Source: Nocardia sp. NBC_01503 (GTDB lineage Bacteria; Actinomycetota; Actinomycetes; Mycobacteriales; Mycobacteriaceae). From it: DNA of 64,000 nucleotides. The DNA lies in assembly GCF_036327755.1 (NCBI RefSeq), contig NZ_CP109596.1, positions 5,890,001 through 5,954,000 on the forward strand. The letters are read 5' to 3'. Both the position numbers and the translations under genes were made by a program. The notes beneath the pieces are model-generated. The model had not been told where the DNA came from, ran no database searches, and worked only from the letters and a program-made list of their open reading frames with translations. This document shows, piece after piece, positions 17,593 to 26,138 of this stretch. Numbering within the stretch: position 1 is the stretch's first letter; the number at the start of each line of letters is the position of its first letter.

Positions 17593-18794
17593 TGACGGTC
17601 GAGAATGTTGCCGCTTCGGCGGTGCCGAATATCGTCGCAGCTGCCGAGGCTCGCCCTCCGGCATTGAACAAGGGCGAGGTCTTCGCCTCGTTCGACGTCA
17701 ACGCGTTCGAGGTTCCCTCGGCGCATGACGAGGCGTGGCGATTCACGCCGCTGCGCCGCCTGCGCGGACTGCACGACGGCACCGCCGTTCGGGACGGGCA
17801 GGCCGTGGTCGAGGTGACCTCCATCGAGGGCGTCACCGTCGAGACCGTCGATCGCACCGATGCCCGCCTGGGCGTCGCCGGTACCCCGACCGATCGTGTT
17901 GCCGCACAGGCGTACTCGGGCTTCGAGCAGGCCACGGTCGTCTCCGTCGGCGCGGAAACCGAAGTGGCCGAGGCGGTTACGCTCACGGTCACCGGTCCGG
18001 GCGAGGGTAAGACCGCCTACGGTCACACCCAGATCCGACTGGGCAATTTCGCCGTCGCGAATGTGGTCATCGACCAGCGCGGGAGCGGAACCTACGCGGA
18101 GAACGTGGAATTCGTGCTCGGTGACAGCGCCAAGCTGAATGTCATCGTCATCCAGGACTGGGCCGACGATGCCGTGCACGCCGTCGCGCACCACGCCAAA
18201 CTGGGTCGCGATGCCACACTGCGGCACACCAATGTCACCCTCGGTGGCGAACTGGTGCGCCTGACCGCGACCGTGCGCTACGACGGTCCGGGCGGCGATG
18301 CCGAGATGCTCGGCGTGTACTTCGCCGATGACGGTCAGCACTTCGAGCAGCGGCTGCTCATGGATCACTCCGAGCCGAACTGCAAGTCCAATGTGCTGTA
18401 CAAGGGTGCGCTGCAGGGCGATCCGACCTCGGGCAAGCCCGATGCGCGCACCGTATGGGTGGGCGATGTGCTCATTCGCGCCGCCGCCGAGGGCACCGAG
18501 ACCTACGAGGCCAACCGCAACCTGGTGCTCACCGATGGCGCGCGCGCCGATTCGGTGCCGAACCTGGAGATCGAGACCGGCGAGATCGTCGGCGCCGGAC
18601 ACGCCTCGGCCACCGGTCGTTTCGATGACGAGCAGCTGTTCTACCTGCGTTCGCGCGGTATCACCGAGGAGGCGGCCCGCCGTCTCGTGGTGCGCGGCTT
18701 CTTCTTCGAGATCATCCAGAAGATCACGGTCCCCGAGGTCCGGGAGCGGCTCGAGGCGGCCATCGAGGCCGAACTCGCCGCTGTCGGGGTTTAA
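17592..18794 (+). CDS. sufD: SUF scaffold subunit SufD
   Basis: SufD pairs with SufB to form the SufB-SufC2-SufD scaffold and is needed for iron acquisition. The 400-residue protein carries the SHDEAWRFTPLRRL-type N-terminal motif (here SAHDEAWRFTPLRRL), the beta-helix core and a C-terminal RSRGITEEAARRLVVRGFF segment like that of SufB. The ATG overlaps the last base of the sufB stop. A 46-base gap with an AAAGGA site follows before sufC. Confidence 0.96.
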   Translation: MTVENVAASAVPNIVAAAEARPPALNKGEVFASFDVNAFEVPSAHDEAWRFTPLRRLRGLHDGTAVRDGQAVVEVTSIEGVTVETVDRTDARLGVAGTPTDRVAAQAYSGFEQATVVSVGAETEVAEAVTLTVTGPGEGKTAYGHTQIRLGNFAVANVVIDQRGSGTYAENVEFVLGDSAKLNVIVIQDWADDAVHAVAHHAKLGRDATLRHTNVTLGGELVRLTATVRYDGPGGDAEMLGVYFADDGQHFEQRLLMDHSEPNCKSNVLYKGALQGDPTSGKPDARTVWVGDVLIRAAAEGTETYEANRNLVLTDGARADSVPNLEIETGEIVGAGHASATGRFDDEQLFYLRSRGITEEAARRLVVRGFFFEIIQKITVPEVRERLEAAIEAELAAVGV

Positions 18795-18840
18795 GCACCG
18801 TCGTCCGACTCCCTCTACTTCGCAAAGGAATTCGAATTCG

Positions 18841-19611
18841 ATGACCACCCTGGAAATCAAGGACCTGCACGTCGAGGTCGCCAACCCGGACGAGTCCGGC
18901 GAGCCCATCAAGATCCTCAAGGGCGTCAACCTGACCGTGAAGTCCGGTGAGACGCACGCGATCATGGGCCCCAACGGTTCGGGCAAGTCGACCCTGTCGT
19001 ACGCCATCGCCGGTCACCCCAAGTACACGGTGACCTCCGGCTCCATCACCCTCGACGGTGAGGACGTGCTGGAGATGTCGGTGGACGAGCGCGCTCGCGC
19101 GGGCCTGTTCCTGGCCATGCAGTACCCGGTCGAGGTTCCGGGCGTCTCGGTCTCGAACTTCCTGCGCACCGCCGCCACCGCCGTCCGCGGCGAGGCCCCC
19201 AAGCTGCGCACCTGGGTCAAGGAAGTCAAGGAGTCGATGTCGGAGCTGGAGATCGATCCGGCCTTCGTCGAGCGCTCGGTGAACGAGGGCTTCTCCGGTG
19301 GTGAGAAGAAGCGCCAGGAGATCCTGCAGCTGAGCCTGCTCAAGCCGAAGATCGCCATCCTCGACGAGACCGACTCCGGTCTGGACGTCGATGCGCTGCG
19401 CATCGTCTCCGAGGGCGTCAACCGCTACAAGGAGCGCGAAGAGGGCGGCGTCCTGCTGATCACCCACTACACCCGCATCCTGCGCTACATCAAGCCCGAC
19501 TTCGTGCACGTGTTCGTCGGTGGCCGCATCGTCGCCGAGGGCGGCGCCGAGCTCGCCGAGGAACTCGATGCGAATGGCTACGTGCGCTTTACGTCCGCTG
19601 CTGCTGTTTAG
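18841..19611 (+). CDS. sufC: SUF ATPase SufC
   Basis: SufC is the ABC-type ATPase of the SufBCD scaffold. The 256-residue reading from ATG 18841 has Walker A GPNGSGKST, signature FSGGEKKRQE, Walker B IAILDETDSGLD, and the switch His in LLITHYTRIL. The longer frame from 18298 is sufD DNA in another frame and is rejected. An AAAGGAATTC ribosome site precedes the ATG. The Glu-Thr-Asp-Ser-Gly-Leu D-loop region distinguishes SufC from transporter ATPases. Confidence 0.97.
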   Translation: MTTLEIKDLHVEVANPDESGEPIKILKGVNLTVKSGETHAIMGPNGSGKSTLSYAIAGHPKYTVTSGSITLDGEDVLEMSVDERARAGLFLAMQYPVEVPGVSVSNFLRTAATAVRGEAPKLRTWVKEVKESMSELEIDPAFVERSVNEGFSGGEKKRQEILQLSLLKPKIAILDETDSGLDVDALRIVSEGVNRYKEREEGGVLLITHYTRILRYIKPDFVHVFVGGRIVAEGGAELAEELDANGYVRFTSAAAV

Positions 19612-19623
19612 GAGCCACTGCTC

Positions 19624-20877
19624 ATGACCACTACGGTGCCCGCCTTGGATGTCGCCCGCATTCGCGCCGACTTCCCGATCCTCAGCCGCACGGTGCGCGA
19701 TGGCAAACCCCTGGTCTATCTCGACTCGGGTGCCACCTCGCAGCGGCCGACGGAGGTGCTGGACGCGGAACATACCTTCCTGACCCAGCGCAATGCGGCG
19801 GTGCACCGCGGTGCTCATCAGCTGGCCGAAGAGGCCACGGACGCCTACGAAGAGGCGCGTGCGGATATCGCCCGGTTCGTCGGCGTCGACGCCCGCGAGA
19901 TCGTGTTCACCAAGAACGCGACCGAATCGCTGAACCTGGTGACCTACGCGTTCTCCGATTCGCGGTTCCCGTACCACGTGGGCCCGGGTGACGAGATCGT
20001 GGTCACCGAGCTCGAGCATCACGCGAATCTCGTTCCGTGGCAGGAGCTCGCGCGTCGCACGGGTGCGACGCTGAAGTGGTACGGCATCACCGATGACGGG
20101 CGTATCGATCTCGATTCGCTCGAATTGTCGCCCGCCACCAAGGTTGTCGCGTTCACGCATCAGTCGAATGTGACCGGTGCGATCGCCGATGTGCACGAAA
20201 TGGTGCGCCGGGCAAAGGAAGTCGGCGCGCTGACGGTGCTGGACGCCTGCCAGTCGGTGCCGCATATGCCGGTGAACTTCCGTGAGCTGGGCGTGGATTT
20301 CGCCGCCTTCTCCGGGCACAAGATGCTCGGCCCGTCGGGTGTCGGCGTGCTGTACGGCCGGTACTCGCTGCTCGAGGAGACCCCGCCGTTCATCACCGGT
20401 GGTTCCATGATCGAGACGGTCACCATGGAGGCCACCACCTACGCGGCCCCGCCGCAGCGGTTCGAAGCCGGTGTGCCGATGACCTCGCAGGTGGTCGGAC
20501 TCGGTGCCGCCGTGCGGTATCTGGAGCGGATCGGCATGGATGCGGTTGCCGCGCACGAGCATTCGCTGGTGCAGGCGACCCTGGACGGTCTCGCGCAGAT
20601 CGACGGTGTGCGCATTGTCGGCCCGACCGACAATGTGAACCGCGGTGGCGCGGTATCTTTCGTGGTCGAGGGCATCCACGCGCACGATGTGGGTCAGATC
20701 CTCGATGACGAGGGCGTCGCGATCCGCGTCGGCCACCACTGCGCCTGGCCGCTGATGCGCCGCCTCGGCGTTCCGGCCACCGCGCGCGCCTCCTTCGCCG
20801 TCTACAACACCCTCGACGAGGTCGACGCACTGCTGGCCGCGGTGCGGAAGGCTCAGAGCTTCTTCGGAGTTGCATAG
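19624..20877 (+). CDS. sufS: Cysteine desulfurase SufS
   Basis: SufS is a PLP enzyme that takes sulfur from cysteine and holds it as a persulfide for SufU and SufB. In the 417-residue protein the PLP lysine is Lys233 in FSGHKMLGPSGVG, and the persulfide cysteine is Cys373 in VGHHCAWPLMRR, with the RVGHHCA motif of class II (SufS) desulfurases. It lies 12 bases after sufC and is followed at once by sufU, its usual partner in Gram-positive bacteria. Confidence 0.97.
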   Translation: MTTTVPALDVARIRADFPILSRTVRDGKPLVYLDSGATSQRPTEVLDAEHTFLTQRNAAVHRGAHQLAEEATDAYEEARADIARFVGVDAREIVFTKNATESLNLVTYAFSDSRFPYHVGPGDEIVVTELEHHANLVPWQELARRTGATLKWYGITDDGRIDLDSLELSPATKVVAFTHQSNVTGAIADVHEMVRRAKEVGALTVLDACQSVPHMPVNFRELGVDFAAFSGHKMLGPSGVGVLYGRYSLLEETPPFITGGSMIETVTMEATTYAAPPQRFEAGVPMTSQVVGLGAAVRYLERIGMDAVAAHEHSLVQATLDGLAQIDGVRIVGPTDNVNRGGAVSFVVEGIHAHDVGQILDDEGVAIRVGHHCAWPLMRRLGVPATARASFAVYNTLDEVDALLAAVRKAQSFFGVA

Positions 20878-20880
20878 ATC

Positions 20881-21369
20881 ATGCGCATGGAGCAGATGTA
20901 CCAGGAAGTGATCCTGGACCACTACAAGCACCCGCACCACCGCGGCCTACGCGAGCCGTTCGGTGCGCAGGTGCATCACGTCAACCCGACCTGCGGTGAC
21001 GAGATCACGCTGCGCGTACAGCTGGACGACAAAGGTGATGTCGCCGATGTGTCCTATGACGGCCAGGGCTGCTCGATCAGCCAGGCGTCCACCTCGGTCC
21101 TGACCGATCAGGTCATCGGCCTGCCGGTGCAGCAGGCGCTCAAGGTGGTCGACTCGTTCAACGAGATGATCTCCAGCCGCGGCACCCTCGAGGGCGATGA
21201 GGACATGATCGGCGACGGTATCGCCTTCGCGGGCGTGTCCAAATACCCGGCGCGGGTCAAATGCGCACTGCTGGGCTGGATGGCATTCAAGGACGCGGTC
21301 GTTCAGATAGCCTCCGCCGAGGAGACCAAGCTGCCGATGTCGAACGGGGAGAAGAACAACGATGAGTGA
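20881..21369 (+). CDS. sufU: SufU sulfur-transfer protein
   Basis: SufU (IscU-like fold) accepts sulfur from SufS through a zinc-site ligand exchange. The 162-residue protein shows Cys38 and Asp40 in NPTCGDEI, Cys64 in GQGCSISQAS and Cys128 in VKCALLGW, the Zn-binding set. The insert between the second and third cysteines, typical of SufU versus IscU, is present. The gene starts three bases after sufS and overlaps sufT by eight bases. Confidence 0.95.
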   Translation: MRMEQMYQEVILDHYKHPHHRGLREPFGAQVHHVNPTCGDEITLRVQLDDKGDVADVSYDGQGCSISQASTSVLTDQVIGLPVQQALKVVDSFNEMISSRGTLEGDEDMIGDGIAFAGVSKYPARVKCALLGWMAFKDAVVQIASAEETKLPMSNGEKNNDE

Positions 21370-21778
21370 CACCACCGGAACTCCGGCCGACGGCTCGGTT
21401 GCGGATGCCGTCGTGGCCGAGACCGCCGAAACCGTTGCGCCGCAGGCGGAATTGAGCGAAGAGGACGCCAAGTTCCTCGAGGATCTCGAAGAGGCCATGC
21501 GCGATGTCGTCGACCCCGAACTCGGCATCAATGTCGTGGATCTGGGCCTGGTCTACGGGATGCAGGTCGAAGACGGCATCTGCAAACTCGATATGACCCT
21601 GACCTCCCCGGCCTGCCCGCTCACCGATGTGATCGAGGATCAGTCGCGCAACGCCCTGGTCCGCAGCGGCCTGGTCGAGGACCTGCAGATCAACTGGGTC
21701 TGGATGCCGCCGTGGGGTCCGGACAAGATCACCGACGACGGTCGCGAGCAGCTCCGCGCCCTCGGCTTCACCGTGTAG
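21362..21778 (+). CDS. sufT: SufT-type DUF59 iron-sulfur maturation protein
   Basis: A 138-residue MIP18/DUF59 protein, counterpart of Rv1466. The core after residue 40 has the family DVVDPELGINVVDLGLVYG motif and MTLTSPACPLTDVIEDQ, with the conserved Cys. Proteins of this family help deliver Fe-S clusters to target proteins. An acidic N-terminal extension of about 35 residues precedes the domain. It is the last gene of the suf operon and is followed by a strong hairpin. Confidence 0.93.
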   Translation: MSDTTGTPADGSVADAVVAETAETVAPQAELSEEDAKFLEDLEEAMRDVVDPELGINVVDLGLVYGMQVEDGICKLDMTLTSPACPLTDVIEDQSRNALVRSGLVEDLQINWVWMPPWGPDKITDDGREQLRALGFTV

Positions 21779-21801
21779 CCACACCCGGGCACGTTCCATG
21801 A

Positions 21802-21830
21802 TCACCCCTGCCGGAATCCGGTGGGGGTGA
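21802..21830 (+). terminator. Hairpin terminator of the suf operon
   Basis: TCACCCC-tg-CCGG-aat-CCGG-tg-GGGGTGA forms an 11-pair stem with two internal mismatches and a three-base loop, 23 bases after the sufT stop. No T tract follows. Confidence 0.65.
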
Positions 21831-21880
21831 CTTCGTTCCCGGCCTGTCGAAGTCATCGGTCGGGATGGTAGGCATACCGT

Positions 21881-22732
21881 ATGCGGCTTGACGAGTGGAT
21901 CGCCGGTGGTGAGCACCTACGACTGGGTGGGCATGAGATCTTCCATCGGCAGGATGGTCCGGCCGACGGTCGGCCGGTGACCCTGGTGCACGGTTTTCCG
22001 ACCTCATCGCACGATTGGGCTCCGATCGTCCCGGCACTGGCGGAATCCGGTTGCCGGGTAACCACTTTCGATCTGCTCGGCTTCGGCGCCAGTGCCAAGC
22101 CCGTTGGCCACGACTACCGGATCACCGAGCAGGCGTCGATCGTCGAGGAGCTGTGGCAGCGCCTCGATATCGACAAGACGGCCCTGGTCTCGCACGATTA
22201 CGGCGTCTCGGTCGCCCAGGAACTGCTGCACCGCAACGCGAGTCGCATCACCGCCGCGGCCTTCCTCAACGGTGGCCTCTACCCCGACCTGCACCGCCCG
22301 ATCCGAATCCAGCAACTCCTGCACGGCCCCGCCGGTGCACTACTCCAGCATCTGTCGACCGAGCGGATGTACCGCAGGTCGCTGAACGAGGTCTTCGGCC
22401 GCCCGGTGAGCGATGAAGACCTGCACGATATGTGGCTCGCCACCACCATGAACAACGGCAAACGCGTCCAACACCGCCTGCTCCGCTACATAGACGAGCG
22501 CCGCGCGCACGCCGACCAGTGGCGCTCCGCCCTGGAGACCTACCCCGGCCCGATTCAATTCATCTGGGGCCCAGCGGATCCCGTCAGTGGTGCACATGTG
22601 TTGTCCCGACTGCGCGAACGCCTCCCGAACGCCCAGTTCCTCGTCCTCGACGAAGACCCGCCCACCGGCCACTACCCCCAGGTCGAGAACCCGGCCCCGG
22701 TCGCGGCGGCTCTGGTCGCCTTCCTGCGCTGA
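21881..22732 (+). CDS. Alpha/beta hydrolase with Asp nucleophile (haloalkane dehalogenase/epoxide hydrolase type)
   Basis: A 283-residue alpha/beta hydrolase. The oxyanion-hole motif is VHGFPTSSHDW. At the nucleophile elbow the sequence is VSHDYGVSVAQ, with Asp where serine hydrolases have Ser, as in haloalkane dehalogenases and epoxide hydrolases. The acid is likely in WGPADPVSG and the base His in TGHYPQVENP. The cap domain lies about residues 130-205. Dehalogenase versus epoxide hydrolase cannot be decided by eye. It stands as a single gene after the suf terminator. Confidence 0.8.
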   Translation: MRLDEWIAGGEHLRLGGHEIFHRQDGPADGRPVTLVHGFPTSSHDWAPIVPALAESGCRVTTFDLLGFGASAKPVGHDYRITEQASIVEELWQRLDIDKTALVSHDYGVSVAQELLHRNASRITAAAFLNGGLYPDLHRPIRIQQLLHGPAGALLQHLSTERMYRRSLNEVFGRPVSDEDLHDMWLATTMNNGKRVQHRLLRYIDERRAHADQWRSALETYPGPIQFIWGPADPVSGAHVLSRLRERLPNAQFLVLDEDPPTGHYPQVENPAPVAAALVAFLR

Positions 22733-22767
22733 TCTCCTTCACGCCTGGCCGGATCAGCGTGCCAGGC

Positions 22768-22938
22768 TCATATCCGATCCGAGGAACCCGTGGTGAGCCA
22801 TTCGGTGAATACGGCGAAATCGGTGTGCCGCAATCCGATTCGCGGTTCGACCCGATCATCGGTCTGCTCAGGCCATCTCACCACCGGCAGTGTGGGTAGT
22901 CCCAGCGCCGGGCCGAGAGCGGCGTTGGCACCGGCCAC
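22768..22938 (-). pseudogene. Possible coding remnant downstream of the desaturase
   Basis: The minus strand is open for 56 codons from GTG 22938 to TGA 22768 and reads VAGANAALGPALGLPTLPVV followed by RWPEQ, RIGLRHTDF and FTEWL. The composition looks protein-like rather than random, but I cannot name a family and an in-frame stop lies just upstream. It may be the 3' fragment of a lost gene, directly behind the desaturase stop. Confidence 0.3.
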
Positions 22939-22941
22939 CGA

Positions 22942-23994
22942 CTATCGATCTGTTCCGCGCAGGGGTGCGCCGACGTGATGCAGGTGTCTCAATGCCTCGC
23001 GGTAGGAGGTGATGAGCCCGGTTTCGTGGTAGGGCACACCGATTTCGGCGCAGTAGTCGCGGACGATCAGCCGGGCGTGACGTAGGTTCGGGGTGGGCAT
23101 GCTCGGGAACAGGTGGTGTTCGATCTGGTAGTTGAGGCCGCCGAGGGCGACGTCGGTCAGTACGCCACCGCGCACATTGCGGGAGGTCAGGACCTGGCGG
23201 CGGAGGTAGTCGGGTCGGTCGTCGCCGGTCAGGGTGGGCATGCCCTTGTGATTCGGGGCGAAGATGCAGCCCATGTAGAGGCCGAACAGGCCCTGGTGGA
23301 CGGCGATGAACGCGAATGCCTTGTCCGCGGGCAGCACCGCGAACAGTGCGGTCAGGTAGATGGCGAAGTGGGCGAACAGGAGTGCGCCTTCCAGTCCGCG
23401 GTGTTTCAATGTCCGGTTCTCGAGCGCCCGCACCCCGGCGAGGTGGAGGTTCAGGCCCTCGAGTAGCAGGAGGGGGAAGAACAGGAACGCCTGCGCCCGC
23501 CCGATCAGCCGAGCCGGACCGCGACTGGACCGTGCCTGCCGCTGCGACCAGACCAGAATGTCCGGCGCGACATCGGGATCCAGCTCCTCATGGTTCGGAT
23601 TGGCGTGATGGCGAGTGTGCTTGTCCTGCCACCACCCGTACCCCAGCCCGATACCGGCATTGCCGACGATCCGTCCCACCAACTCCGTCGGCTGCCGCAA
23701 CCGGAAGACCTGCCGATGCGCGACATCGTGCATGACGAGCGCGATCTGAGCGAACGTCACCGCCATGAACCCTGCCACCAGCAGCGTCCACCACGAATCG
23801 CCGATGAGAAAGAACGCCGTCCACGCGCCCGCGAACGCGCCCGCGACGAGACCGAGCCGCACGGCGTAGTAAACGGGTCGCCGTTCCATCAATCCGGCCT
23901 CGGAGATCCGCCGCAACAGCCGGGGATAGTCACCGTCACCGCCGCGCCGCGGTGACCGTGGATTCGGCTCGGGAACCAACGCAGGTGTCGTCAT
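22942..23994 (-). CDS. Membrane fatty-acid desaturase
   Basis: A 350-residue acyl-lipid or acyl-CoA desaturase of the di-iron membrane family. All three histidine boxes are present: HDVAH, HTRHH, and the third in NYQIEHHLFPSMP, whose QxxHH form is typical of front-end and DesA3-like desaturases. Hydrophobic pairs near residues 45-90 and 175-225 would span the membrane. It introduces a double bond into membrane fatty acids using O2 and an electron donor that is not encoded nearby. It is divergent from the FBP-domain gene. Confidence 0.92.
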   Translation of the reverse strand: MTTPALVPEPNPRSPRRGGDGDYPRLLRRISEAGLMERRPVYYAVRLGLVAGAFAGAWTAFFLIGDSWWTLLVAGFMAVTFAQIALVMHDVAHRQVFRLRQPTELVGRIVGNAGIGLGYGWWQDKHTRHHANPNHEELDPDVAPDILVWSQRQARSSRGPARLIGRAQAFLFFPLLLLEGLNLHLAGVRALENRTLKHRGLEGALLFAHFAIYLTALFAVLPADKAFAFIAVHQGLFGLYMGCIFAPNHKGMPTLTGDDRPDYLRRQVLTSRNVRGGVLTDVALGGLNYQIEHHLFPSMPTPNLRHARLIVRDYCAEIGVPYHETGLITSYREALRHLHHVGAPLRGTDR

Positions 23995-24197
23995 ATCCCG
24001 AAGCTATCGGCCGTTTTCTCGTTACCTGTAATCCTCTGGTATGGCATGGAATAGCACCGTGGAGTGAGGCCGGTGAGGCGTTATCGATTGCCGCGGAACG
24101 TGATTCGGAGACACCGAAAATCCGTTGTCGGGGCCGGCGACCGTCCGTACCGTCGATGCGGTTTGTTCGACCAGCAACGGAAGGAGCCGACTCTGTC

Positions 24198-24686
24198 ATG
24201 GAACCGGTAACAGAACGCGATATCAGGTCATCGTTCATCAATTGTTCGAAGGGTGACGCCAAACGACTGCACGTACCCCGCGACCTCGCCGCCCAGCCCT
24301 GGGCCGATCTGGACTTCCTCGGCTGGCATGACCCCTCGTACGCCGGCCGCGGCTACCTGATCGTGCCGCGCGAGGAAGAACTCGTCGGCATCGCCCTGCG
24401 TTTCGAGACCGGCGGATCCGGTAAACCGCAGCTGTGCACCATCTGCGTGACCTCTCACCCCGGCAACGGCGTGGCGCTCATGGTCGCCGCCAAGGCCGGC
24501 GAATCCGGCCGAAACGGCAATACGGTCGGCACATACATGTGCTCGGACCTCGCATGCTCCCTCTACGCGCGCGGTAGGCGCACTCCCGCCCTGGGTCGCC
24601 GCTACCGCGAGGATCTTTCACTGGACGAGAAGATCGCCCGAGTGACCAACCATATAGGCGCCTTCATCACCAGGCTCCACACCTGA
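24198..24686 (+). CDS. FBP-type treble-clef zinc-finger protein (EF-G-binding domain)
   Basis: A 162-residue protein of the FBP/FusB C-terminal family, whose best known members bind elongation factor G and protect translation from fusidic acid. Zinc ligands are visible as CTICVTSHPG and CSDLACSLY followed by ARGRR. The ATG at 24198 is chosen because AAGGAG lies 11 bases before it and the upstream reading has no family similarity. Actinobacterial members are common and mostly uncharacterised, so fusidic-acid resistance should not be assumed. Confidence 0.85.
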   Translation: MEPVTERDIRSSFINCSKGDAKRLHVPRDLAAQPWADLDFLGWHDPSYAGRGYLIVPREEELVGIALRFETGGSGKPQLCTICVTSHPGNGVALMVAAKAGESGRNGNTVGTYMCSDLACSLYARGRRTPALGRRYREDLSLDEKIARVTNHIGAFITRLHT

Positions 24687-24993
24687 CCCACCGCCCTCGG
24701 TGACCGAAGTTGACCGACAGGAAATGGAGGTAGATGCCATGAGCCGACAGTCGAGGACCCCGCATCACCCAACCCCGCGCCCCGAGTCCCGCACTCGGGG
24801 CGCTCGCTATTCCGCTCCCGCCGTGTTGAGCGTGGTTCGGATCGGCGACGGTGCATCGGCGAGTTCGCCGAACGGTGAGCCCGATGTCCGCGACGAGGAT
24901 ATGAGCCGCACTCCCGCACGTTCGGACAGCCCAGGATCGGGTGATGGCAGAATTCCGCTCGGGCCGCTGAACCGCACCGAAGGGATTTCCGAT
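24687..24993. other. Intergenic region with hairpin, between FBP gene and aldo/keto reductase
   Basis: This 307-base stretch stays open in the frame of the downstream reductase but its translation is a low-complexity Arg/Pro/Ser/Asp-rich sequence without resemblance to the family. It contains a strong hairpin at 24777-24803. The remainder probably carries the promoter of the reductase gene; I see no clear -10/-35 pair. Confidence 0.5.
24777..24803 (+). terminator. Perfect 11-bp hairpin after the FBP gene
   Basis: GCGCCCCGAGT-cccgc-ACTCGGGGCGC is a perfect 11-base stem with a five-base loop, 91 bases after the FBP stop. It probably ends that transcript. It also argues against coding of the long N-terminal extension of the next frame, which would run through it. 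Confidence 0.65.
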
Positions 24994-25989
24994 ATGTCGA
25001 CCGATCCGGTCATCGAACGCTCCGGCAATCCTGCGATCACGAAGTTCGGTCTCGGTACGGCCGCGGTCGGGCGGCCCGGTTACATCACACTCGGGCGGGA
25101 TCGGGATCTGCCCGAGGACCGCACCGTCGAGGCGCTGCGCGCCCGGACGCACGCGCTGCTCGACGCCGCTTGGGCAGCGGGGGTCCGCTACTTCGATACG
25201 GCGCGCTCCTACGGACGGGCCGAGGAGTTCGTCGGTGCGTGGCTGGCGGCGCGGCCCGAGCTCGCGCGCGAAGTCGTCGTGGGCAGCAAATGGGGTTACA
25301 CCTACACCGCGGATTGGCGGGCCTCCGGAGTGCCGGTGCATGAGGTCAAGGAACACACGGTCGAGGTGTTCGATCGGCAGATCGAGCAGACCAGGGTGGC
25401 GTTGGGTCGCAATCCCCATGTGTACCTGGTGCATTCGGTCACCCCGGACAGCCCGGCCCTGACCGATTCGAAACTGCTGGCCCGATTGGCGGCGCTGTCG
25501 GCCGAGGGGGTGCGGGTCGGCCTGTCGACCAGTGGACCGGCGCAGGCCCAGGTCGTGCGGGCGGCGTTGGAGGTGACGGTGGACGGGCGGCCGGTATTCG
25601 CCGCCGTCCAATCCACCTGGAATCTGCTCGAGCCCTCCGCCGGTCCCGCCCTGGCCGAGGCGCATTCGGCCGGATGGCTGGTGGTGGTGAAGGAAGCAAT
25701 GGCCAACGGCCGTCTCGCGGGCCGCAATGCCGTCGGCCCCGCCATGGCCGCGCTACGCACCGCGGCCGCTGTCGTCGGCGTACCCGAAGACGCCCTCGCC
25801 TTGGCCGCGGCCGCTGCCCGCCCGTGGGCCGATATCGTGCTCTCCGGCGCCGCGACCCTGGATCAACTGGCTTCCAACCTCACGGCCGCCGAACTCACCC
25901 TTGCCCCGGACACATTGGCCGACCTCGCCGCGCTGGCCGAACCCGCTGCGACCTATTGGCGCACTCGCGCCGAATTGCCTTGGGAGTGA
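24994..25989 (+). CDS. Aldo/keto reductase
   Basis: A 331-residue NADPH-dependent oxidoreductase of the aldo/keto reductase superfamily. GVRYFDTARSYGRAEEFVGAWL carries the catalytic Asp and Tyr, and the Lys is in VVVGSKWGYTY. The His of the tetrad is in VYLVHSVTPDS. The C-terminal half has the DIVLSGAATLDQLASNL cofactor-binding segment. ATG 24994 is preferred over upstream starts because family similarity begins there. The substrate is unknown and it is probably monocistronic. Confidence 0.85.
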   Translation: MSTDPVIERSGNPAITKFGLGTAAVGRPGYITLGRDRDLPEDRTVEALRARTHALLDAAWAAGVRYFDTARSYGRAEEFVGAWLAARPELAREVVVGSKWGYTYTADWRASGVPVHEVKEHTVEVFDRQIEQTRVALGRNPHVYLVHSVTPDSPALTDSKLLARLAALSAEGVRVGLSTSGPAQAQVVRAALEVTVDGRPVFAAVQSTWNLLEPSAGPALAEAHSAGWLVVVKEAMANGRLAGRNAVGPAMAALRTAAAVVGVPEDALALAAAAARPWADIVLSGAATLDQLASNLTAAELTLAPDTLADLAALAEPAATYWRTRAELPWE

Positions 25990-26138
25990 ACGGAGTTCAC
26001 ATCGCTCGGTGTCGTGTCGGGAGCTTTACCGCCGCATGACCCGACTATTGCGGTCATGTGTCCGTTCTGCGGATTCCCTAGAGTTGTCCGAGATCGATAT
26101 CGGCCGTTGACAAGTTGGGCAATCGATAGGGGTTCGGG

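Noticed and set aside
15763..17664. 633-codon open frame on the minus strand
   Set aside because: Antisense to sufR and sufB; no recognisable protein features.
18724..20940. 738-codon open frame on the minus strand
   Set aside because: Antisense to sufC and sufS, which are certain genes. No motif is visible in the translation.
24700..24993. 98-residue N-terminal extension of the aldo/keto reductase
   Set aside because: The extension is low-complexity, runs through a perfect 11-base-pair hairpin and has no family similarity. ATG 24994 gives a normal-length enzyme.
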